From: Pinus tabuliformis
Lineage: Eukaryota > Streptophyta > Pinopsida > Pinales > Pinaceae
Direction of reading: 5' to 3'
NCBI GenBank assembly: GCA_031772625.1
Contig: CM062819.1
Coordinates: forward strand, 1,233,140,955 to 1,233,204,954
Length of the DNA stretch: 64,000 bases
The translations under genes were made by a program, and so were the position numbers. Of this stretch, positions 56,843 to 64,000 are shown one piece after another (the stretch's first letter is position 1; the number at the start of each line of letters is the position of its first letter). Below the pieces are notes generated by a model that saw only the letters and a program-made list of their open reading frames with translations, searched no databases and had not been told where the DNA came from.

Positions 56843-58489
56843 ATGGAAGCCTTGGAAGCAGCAATGAAGAAGCATAACATCCATTTGGATCATTCTTCAA
56901 CTTCAACTTCATCTTCAGGAATAACACTTTCTCCATGTGGTTGTCAAGCATCTCGATCTGGTTATGCACTTAATGTATCTTCTTATTCTCATTCTCATGA
57001 GTGGCTCACTGATTCTGGAGCTTCTTATGACATGGCCAAAAACAAAGCCATGTTTTCTTCTTTAAATGATTGTAACACCAAAAATATATATGTTGCTGAT
57101 AGTAGATCTCTTAGTGTTGTAGGGACTGGAACTATTCATCTAGACAATGGTCAACCTAATGATGTATTATGTGTTCCAACCTTATCTTGCAACCTTCTAT
57201 TTGTATATCAGATAACTCATTCAGGTGAAGGTAAAATCATCGAATTTTCACCTCACGATGTTGTAATTAAGGACCTAAGAGATCCTAGACATATTTTAGC
57301 TACTAGCATTGTTGATGATTCTACAAGGTTGTATAAGTTTAACAACTTTGGGTCATCAACACTTCCCTTGGTATTTGTTGCTCATAATGATAAAGTGAGC
57401 AAACTTTGGCATGAGTGATTTGGTCACTTAAACTATCGCTCCCTTCAAAATCTATGTAAATAAAATATGGTGACAGGTCTTCCTATGGCATCTTGCAAAG
57501 ATGGTGTTTGTTCGGGATGCATACTGGGAAAACATCATCAAGATAGTTTTGAAAAACATGCCACTTGGCACGCCTCAGCCCCTTTACATCTTGTGCATAG
57601 AGATTTATGTGGTCCACTTCTAGTTGTTTCGTTCTCTGGCTACAAGTATTTCTTAACTTTCATTGATGATTTCTCTAGACGCACTTGGGTATACTTTTTA
57701 AAACTCAAGAGTGAAGTATTTAACATGTTCTTGGCCTTTAAGGCCTTTGTTGAGAAACAATCTGGACGTCAAATTCTTAAGCTAAGATCTGATAATGGCG
57801 AAGAATATGTTAACTACAAATTCATCAACTTTTGCATTGAGCATGGAATTCAAATGCAACATATTGTTCCATATACTCCACAACAAAATGGTGTAGCTGA
57901 AAGGAAGAATCGCACCTTAAAGGGAATGGCTAATTGTATGCTTCAATCTAAAGGACTTAGTCTTAATTTTTGGGTAGAAGAAATTAACTGTGCAAATTAC
58001 ATAATAAATCGCACTCCTACTAAGGTTTTAAAGAATATCACTCTAGAAGAAACATGGAGCTCAATTAAACCAAATGTAAGTCACTTTCGTGTTTTTGGAA
58101 GTGAAGCATGGGCCCATATTTCCGATGAGAAACATAAAGCCTTAGAACCTAAGAGTGAAAAATGTATTTTTGTTGGATATTCTGAAGGTATCAAAGGATA
58201 TAGACTTATTCCACTTAAGTCCAAAAATGTTATCATTAGAAGAGATGTAAAGTTTGCTGAAAATATATCGGCCTACGAGCCTAGCTCGGTGGATGTGCCA
58301 CCTCTCTCTATCCCTTCTACTTCTGAAAATACTTCTTCTTTAGATGATGACAGCGAGGATGAAAATCCTCCCCCACCTTCTCAGGATCCTCCTTCAGCGC
58401 CTCAGCTTCCAAAATGGGTCTGTGCTACTCGGGATGCAGCAGGTGCTCTTGCAGGTGATCCTACAGATCAGCAATGTACACGTTCTTAG
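56843..58489 (+). pseudogene. pol: Copia protease and integrase
   Basis: Same frame as Gag's end. Protease: WLTDSGASYDMAKN near 57001-57040. GAG-pre-integrase: FGHLNYRSLQNL interrupted by TGA (57416-57418) and TAA (about 57460), then C-x2-C in CSGCILGKHH. Integrase core: FIDDFSRRTWVYFLK (first Asp), LRSDNGEEY (second Asp), QQNGVAERKNR (Glu). All three catalytic residues are present. The C-terminal GYSEGIKGYR motif follows, then a Ser/Pro-rich linker to a TAG near 58487. It would cut the polyprotein and insert the cDNA. Confidence 0.92.
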
Positions 58490-60080
58490 CTCCATAGAGC
58501 CTCTTCTTTACTGGCTCAAGCTTCAGCTAATTATGATCCTGACACCTTTGCAGAAGCTTCAGGCCATCCAGATTGGGACGCAACTCTAAATGAAGAATAT
58601 CGTTCATTATTGGCAAATGATACATGGGATCTTGTTCCTCTTCCAAAGGGGCGAAAACTTGTTAGATGCAAATAGGTTTACAAAACCAAGTATTGACCAG
58701 ATGGAAAAGTTGATAAACATAAAGCTCATCTTGTTGCTAAGGTTTTTTCACAAGTTGAAGGCATTGACTATACTGAAAGCTTCTCCTCTGTTGCCAAAAT
58801 GAACTCTATATGCTTTATTCTTTCCCTTGTTGCCTCTTTCAAATGGGAAGTCCATCAGATGGATGTTAAATCTGCCTTTTTGCATGGGGACTTGCATGAA
58901 AAAATCTATATGGAACAACCTCCTGGCTTTATACAAACAGACTCCAGCCTTGTATGTCGGCTTAAGAAATCCCTTTATGGTCTCAAGCAAGCCCCTAGGG
59001 CTTGGTATGCCAAAATGGATAGCTTTCTTTTAGATACTGGCTTTTCTAGGTGTCATTCTGACAATACTGTCTACACCAAGAAAGTGGGTAAGTCTCTTAT
59101 CATTATTTTCCTTTATGTTGATGATCTTATCCTTAATGGTAGTGATCCCAACCTTATAAACCATGTGGAGTCCAGCCTTAAAAAACAGTTTGAAATGACA
59201 GACTTAGGACACTTGCATTATTTTCTTGGTCTTCAAGTCTTGCAATCCAAGGAAGGTATTTCCCTTTCCCAGCCCAAGTATTCTTGTGAGCTTCTACGCC
59301 ACTTTCACATGGAAAATTGTAAACCAACCCCTTATCCTTTTCAATCTGGAGCCAAACTTTCAGTCACTTGTACTTCCCCTGAAGTTGATTCTACCTTATA
59401 CTGTCAGTTTGTAGGAAAACTTTTGTATCTGACCCATACCCATCTTGACCTTTCCTTTGTTGTTGGCCTTATTGCTTGGTTTATGCAAAACCCACATGAA
59501 AGTCTTTGGAAAGCAGCTAAAAGAATACTTCGTGATGTTCAAGGTACAGTTCAGTTTGGGATTCATTACAGTGCAGAAGCATCTCCTCTATTCGTTGGTT
59601 TCATTGATTCTGATTGGGCTGGTGACCCTGATGATTGGAAGTCTACTGCAGGTTATGTCTTCACTCTTGGTTTTGGACCTATTACATGGGCTTGCAAGAA
59701 ACAAAGTGTCATTTCTCTTTCTTCAGTAGAAGCAGAGTATCATGGTGTCATAGAAGCTAGTAAGGAAGCCCTGTGGCTTCGTTAGATCCTGTCAAAGTTT
59801 GGCTTTCAGCAGCAACATCTGACTACACTTTGGTGTGATAATCAAAGTGCCATTCAAATATGCAAAGATCCAGTCCAACATTAGCGCAACAAACACATTG
59901 AACTACACATGCACTTCATCAGAAAGCTCATTCATGACCATGTTCTTGAAGTGCAATATTGTTCAATCGATGATCAAGTTGCAAACATCTTTAAAAAGGC
60001 TCTCATAGAGGCGAAGTTTACTAAACTTCAATTTATGGTTGGAGTTCAGGAAGTTGTCACTAAGGGGGGATAGGTTCTAA
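58490..60080 (+). pseudogene. pol: Copia reverse transcriptase and RNase H
   Basis: RT begins around 58560 (W-D-A-T-L-N-E-E-Y, NDTWDLVPLPKG) with a TAG in place of the Trp of the CKWVYK motif (about 58673) and another stop shortly after. From 58799 the frame is open for 328 codons: QMDVKSAFLHGDL, LKKSLYGLKQAPRAWY, the catalytic YVDDLIL and LGHLHYFLGLQV, then RNase H DSDWAGDPDDWKST and VEAEYHGV. A TAG follows ALWLR (59783-59785), then LWCDNQSAI. All visible catalytic residues are intact. It would copy the RNA into cDNA. Only stops disable it. Confidence 0.92.
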
Positions 60081-60154
60081 TGCCTCCTTCCTTCTCCTAT
60101 TGTGTCATATTTGTACATCCTTCAATCCTATCCCAAGTTGTTCTTAAGGGGGGA

Positions 60155-60603
60155 TGTTAGGATATTCCGACACATAGGAAATAGTTAAGTATAACTTGGT
60201 CTAGTGTAGAGTTAGGTAAAGTGTGTTTCTTTACTATGTACATTTGTAACTTACAATACGACGGTCACGATATGTTCTAGACATGAAGTGATCCGATGGT
60301 TCATTCTCTCCTTGGTATTACCAACACTTGATCTGTGGCTTAACACCCAATTGGTCCATGATCTCTATTTAAACAGCATGGAGGGTCATTTGTAGGGTAA
60401 CCGTTCATGAGAGAAGCTTATGTAAATTTTCTTTCTTTTATTAATAAATTGCTTGAAGTGGTCGTGTTGGCTCAGGCCATAGACTGCTTCCCTCTTTGAG
60501 GGTTTTAACCACGTCAAGAATACTGGTGTATTGATCTGTGATCTGTTTGTGAGCAGTGTCCTTTGGTGTTCTATCTGAGGAACTTACCCTGTAAATTCCT
60601 ACA
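60155..60603 (+). repeat. 3' LTR of copia element, 449 bp
   Basis: Same ends as the 5' LTR, preceded by the purine tract AAGGGGGGA and followed by the target duplication ATAAG. Confidence 0.95.
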
Positions 60604-60928
60604 ATAAGCACATTATAAGGGTCATGATGCCATCCTCCAACTTTAGAATTATCTCTTTCTCACATTTATTTACATTTTTTGTTATATTATGCTTAGTGAG
60701 AAGGATAAATATGTTTGTCATGTCATGTAGCCTAATATGGTTTAATTGCAGAAAATGGAGCAATTTTTTAGATGATTTCTATGGAGGGGCTCGGAGTAGA
60801 CAACAAGGAGAGAATCTAGGGGGTTTGTCCACCTCTTTAACTCCCTCAATTAGCCCAAGATCACAACACTCTCTCTCTCATCAGCTCAAGGTCATTGGCA
60901 GCCAAGCAAGTGAAAGTAATGAGGAACA

Positions 60929-61872
60929 AGATCCATCATTTAAGCCAAGATCTTCTAGAGAAATCACATCAAAAACTTAGGGTCAACGCGTTTCGAACCT
61001 TTATCTAGGTTCATCATCAAGACTAGAATGAGGAGAAAGATCAACATACCACTAATTTATATCAGAGAAGCAACGGTAAATTTCCAACGGTCAAAAAAGA
61101 AAAATAAATGAAAAGATACGTTAAGGGATAAAAAGCAATTTATTAATTAGTTATTTTTAATTTATTTAATATATATTTTTATTATTCAGAAATTATTAAC
61201 AATTTCTAATATTTTATTATATAATTTATTAAGATTCAAATACCCTATCAATTAAAATCATATTAAATGTAAATAATGATTGATTAAAAATTATATTTAT
61301 CTAATAAGAAAGGGAAAATCATATAATATTAATATTAATAATAATACAAACCTATAAATTCAATATCTAATAATACAAACCTATAAATTATTTTGATATT
61401 TAATTTATAGGTTTGTATTATTATTAATATTATTATTATATAATTTTCCATTTCGTATTAGATAAATATAATTTTTAATCAATCAATATTTACATTTAAT
61501 ACGATTTTAATTGATAGGGTATTTGAATCTTAAAAAATTATATAATAAAATATTAGAAATTGTTAATAATTTTTGAATAATTAAAATAAATATCAAATAA
61601 ACTATAATTAAATTAAAAAATAACTAATTAATCATTTTCTTTTATCCCTTAACGTATCTTTTCATTTCTTTTTCTTTTTTGACCGTTGGAAATTTATCGT
61701 TGTATCTGTGATATAAATTAGTGGTATGTTGATCTTGCTCCTCATCCTGGTCTGATGATGAACCTAGATAAAGGTTTGAAACGCGTCGACCCTCAGTTTT
61801 CGATGTGATTTCTTCAGAAGATCTTGGCTTATATCATGAATCACATAAGCATCGGATCTAAGATCCATCATT
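60929..61872. mobile_element. Long foldback element with about 440-bp inverted arms
   Basis: The left arm (60941 to about 61385) is the imperfect reverse complement of the right arm (about 61400-61831). Matching blocks include AAGCCAAGATCTTCT/AGAAGATCTTGGCTT, AACGCGTTTCGAACCTTTAT with its complement near 61770, and TACAAACCTATAAATT against AATTTATAGGTTTGTA at the centre; the loop is about 13 bp. The left arm has an internal duplication of about 31 bp near the centre. A 12-bp direct repeat, AGATCCATCATT, abuts the left arm (60929-60940) and recurs 29 bp beyond the right arm (61861-61872). No coding frame. A Mutator-type or similar non-autonomous DNA element is a reasonable guess. Confidence 0.85.
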
Positions 61873-62570
61873 CTTGAGTTGTAAGAGACAAATATTCCTA
61901 TTTTCTAGGGATTTGTTAGTAGCTACCCTCTTGTATAAATAAGCATGTAGAAGAGCTCATTAGGATTCGAGTTTTGTTTTCATCTAGGTAGTTATTGAGC
62001 TCAAGAACTTGGCATTGTTATTTTGACTGTTATTTGATGTATTAGACATTGATTCAATGATAATGAGAATTTGCTTGTTGATTCATCACTGAGTTAGTTT
62101 TAAAGGGTTGAGGCTCTTGGGTTTGGGCCCAACCCAATGGCTTAGGTCCCTCTTGTGTACTTGTATCTCTTTTAGTTTCAAAGTATTGCTTAGTTTTTTG
62201 CATTTCAGTAATGAATAATCCATCAAAATATGTGATTGCAACCTCTACCTCATCTCTCTCATGGAAGCATGAATAGAAGGATGTACAACCACAACCCAAA
62301 ATTATTATGTTTATGATTTCCTAGAAGAATATTTGTGTTAGTCATCTTATTTTGCATGTGCTTGTTGTAGCTTATGAGTTGGTTTATTTATTATATCAAA
62401 GTTCTGGCATAGATTAGATAGCATTTAAATTCAACTCACCTTTTCCAATACTAGTTGTTTCATTTTTGTCAATGATAAATGGGTGTATGCATGTGATGAT
62501 TCCATGGTAGTTTAGATCTACAGGCAAGGCAACCTTCACCACCTCCATCTTGGACTCCCTCACCTTCTCT
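61873..62570. other. Intergenic DNA, no recognised feature
   Basis: An 81-codon minus-strand frame at 62054-62299 carries no domain and is probably chance. No repeat or RNA gene was seen. Confidence 0.4.
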
Positions 62571-63483
62571 TGTGAACCCCAAATTTTGTCCCAAAAATTA
62601 TGTTTCGTGAGATCATTTTCCTAGCGTCGCAAAGAGAATCCCTCCTAGTGCAAAACACGCCTTCAAAAGGCTCTAATCTTGGCTAGGGGATTTGGCCACC
62701 CTTCACTCATCTACCTCAACCTCCATGCACCTTTTCATACCCTTCAACCATCATTTCCCCCTATCAAACCTTCTCGGCATCCCTCCTGTAGCATTACAGG
62801 CCCTCTTGTAACAATACAGGGCTCTTGTTGCAGCCTCTTGTAGCACACCTGTAACGACCTTTATCTTCACCAGTTTTGATCCTTACTACAACTTGGACTT
62901 ACTTTAGAATGATTTTGACCCCCAGATATGATTTCATGATCAAGGGAAACTCCTAGGCCACTCCAAACCCTCCTTTTCCCTCACTGCAAAAACATAATAG
63001 TGTTAGTTTTCTTATCATAGATTTGGCACAAATAGAATATTGATTTACATGCAAGTGTGAGCTAGTTAGATGGTACACAGAATCTTGAATTATAGTTTGG
63101 TAGGTTATGCAAGAGATATTAGCTTCCTTTCTGCAAGTAGATTTGATAACTTGATGAATGTTGCAAGATAATGTAGCTTTCTTTCTGCAAGTAGTTTAGA
63201 TCTTGTATTTTCATGAATTGTTTCAATAACATGTGCAAGTTGAAGTTAATAGCATTTTCCTTTTCATAGTTAGAGATAGCTTCTAAATTCCATCTTCATT
63301 AGCTAGCTTTCATTATACTTCAGTAGGAGGAATGGTCTTGGAGCACTATTGATCAGATGTCCTAGTTCAGGGTGGCATGAGTAGAATCCCATCTATTGTG
63401 GATATAACATTGTCACCTCAAAGTTTGTACGAACCTCGGGTTAATAAATAGAGTTGAGGATCCCTTGGGAATTCACTATTTTT
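62571..63483 (+). mobile_element. Probable 5' LTR of a Ty3/gypsy element (about 0.9 kb)
   Basis: The inner end is fixed by the primer site at 63484. The outer end is proposed at TGTGAACCCCAAATTTTG (about 62571), a typical LTR beginning. The stretch is non-coding and contains a cluster of CTGTAGCATTACAGG-like short repeats near 62788-62860. The partner LTR lies outside the window, so the outer border is tentative. Confidence 0.45.
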
Positions 63484-63501
63484 TGGCGTCTTTTTCGGGG
63501 A
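63484..63501 (+). other. Primer binding site, tRNA-Asp type (degenerate)
   Basis: TGGCGTCTTTTTCGGGGA matches the common Tat/Athila-type site TGGCGCCGTTGCCGGGGA at 14 of 18 positions. It lies 100 bp upstream of the gag ATG. Confidence 0.65.
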
Positions 63502-63600
63502 GGTGTCTAGGTAGATGTTGTTTCTCTTAAGCATTGTTTTCTATTTTGCATACAATTTTGAAGATGTAAAAAAAAAAAAAAATTAGAAAATATTTCTTTC

Positions 63601-64000
63601 ATGCCTCATAGGAGTATATATACTCAAGGAAAATTCTTACCAAAAACCCCCACACCCTCAAGCAGTCAACCTTCACTCTTCTTTGGTGACTGTCAGCTTC
63701 CCTCTCTGACTACAGGGGAGTTAGAAGACCCTCTAGGTGAGAAACTTGAAATATTTGAAGAACCTATTGGGGAAGAAGAAGAACCCACTTCACCTACCCA
63801 AACTATGGTTGAAAACAAGAACAATGAAGTTTTCCCTATCAGAGAGACTAATGGAGAGGCTATAATGAAGAATATAAGCCCTACTGCCCTTCCACACTTC
63901 CATGGCTTAACCTCTGAGGATCCTGATACCTTCATGTTTGAATTTGTTGTTGTTTGTAGGACCTATGACTATGCCTCTGATGACCAGAAGATGAAGTTAT
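63601..64000 (+). CDS. gag: Ty3/gypsy Gag N-terminus, partial at window edge
   Basis: ATG at 63601, open for all 133 remaining codons. After an acidic, Pro/Ser-rich leader it reads LPHFHGLTSEDPDTFMFEF and then CRTYDYASDDQKMKL, the well-known start of the retrotransposon-gag core in Tat/Athila-type elements. The next residues, normally leading to the LRWF motif, lie beyond the window. No stop or frameshift is visible in this part. It is a different family from the Tat-like Gag at 482-1507. Low-confidence alternatives: none. Confidence 0.88.
   Translation, partial: MPHRSIYTQGKFLPKTPTPSSSQPSLFFGDCQLPSLTTGELEDPLGEKLEIFEEPIGEEEEPTSPTQTMVENKNNEVFPIRETNGEAIMKNISPTALPHFHGLTSEDPDTFMFEFVVVCRTYDYASDDQKMKL

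Larger units (their letters stand above)
54483..60603 (+). mobile_element. Complete Ty1/copia element, 6.1 kb
   Basis: LTRs of 449 bp (54483-54931 and 60155-60603), TGTTAGG...CTACA, flanked by ATAAG duplications. A primer site beginning TGGTATCAGA follows the 5' LTR and a purine tract (AAGGGGGGA) precedes the 3' LTR. The coding region runs gag-protease-integrase-RT-RNase H with several stops. The LTRs differ at about 30 of 449 positions by my count (about 6-7%), four fifths of them transitions. The 5' leader (54941-55996) is about 1 kb and non-coding. Confidence 0.95.

Noticed and set aside
60624-60980. 118-aa plus-strand ORF after the copia element
   Set aside because: Runs into the foldback arm, no domain, biased toward F/I/L-rich chance translation.
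63693-63935. 80-aa minus-strand ORF
   Set aside because: Antisense of the Gag frame that starts at 63601.

Overview
This window looks like nuclear DNA from a seed plant with a large, repeat-rich genome. Almost everything recognisable is LTR retrotransposon: Ty1/copia, Ty3/gypsy chromovirus, Tat/Ogre-like and Sirevirus-like elements. There is also one decayed endogenous pararetrovirus, tRNA-derived SINE-like pieces and a large foldback element. I see no rRNA, no functional tRNA, no CRISPR and no bacterial-style operon. I cannot name the species. No complete host gene is visible. The best trace of one is a promoter-like, GC-rich stretch with a possible first exon at about 3418-4100 (minus strand).

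Layout from left to right. 1-3417: 5' part of a minus-strand Tat/Ogre-like element (gag, PBS, about 1.2-kb LTR), apparently inserted into the possible host exon. 3418-5666: promoter-like block, then AT-rich DNA. 5667-8315 and 15041-15216: a decayed plus-strand copia element, split by a complete 6.7-kb Sirevirus-like, pol-less element at 8316-15040 (LTRs at both ends, 5-bp target duplication GATTG). 15217-24137: a tandem array of a minus-strand, pol-deleted Ty3/gypsy derivative with four LTRs and three internal regions, at a period of 2729/2729/2730 bp, truncated on the left inside the copia RT region. 24138-28946: remains of a minus-strand endogenous pararetrovirus (coat-like region with zinc knuckle, protease, a Trp-rich tail, promoter, primer site), apparently without RT/RNase H. 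29417-34642: AT-rich DNA with nested tandem duplications and two tRNA-like segments.

34643-45067: a complete minus-strand chromovirus (10.4 kb, 2.75-2.78-kb LTRs, target duplication TCTTA). Its polyprotein frame carries two nonsense codons and a 78-nt segment with all the marks of a spliceosomal intron just before the chromodomain. 45073-48690: AT-rich DNA. 48690-51650: an old, truncated copia copy. 54483-60603: a complete, moderately old copia element of the same family (449-bp LTRs, target duplication ATAAG). 60941-61831: a long inverted repeat with arms of about 440 bp. About 62571-64000: a probable LTR, a tRNA-Asp-type primer site and the start of a Ty3/gypsy gag running off the window.

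Nothing here works as a set of cooperating host genes. The history is one of nested insertion followed by silencing-type decay. Wherever sister copies let the ancestral codon be read (three of three cases in the array), each nonsense codon is a C-to-T change in a CG or CHG context, as expected from deamination of methylated cytosine. The two pol-less families (the Sirevirus-like element and the tandem array) both keep gag and both LTRs, so both must have depended on enzymes from full-length relatives.
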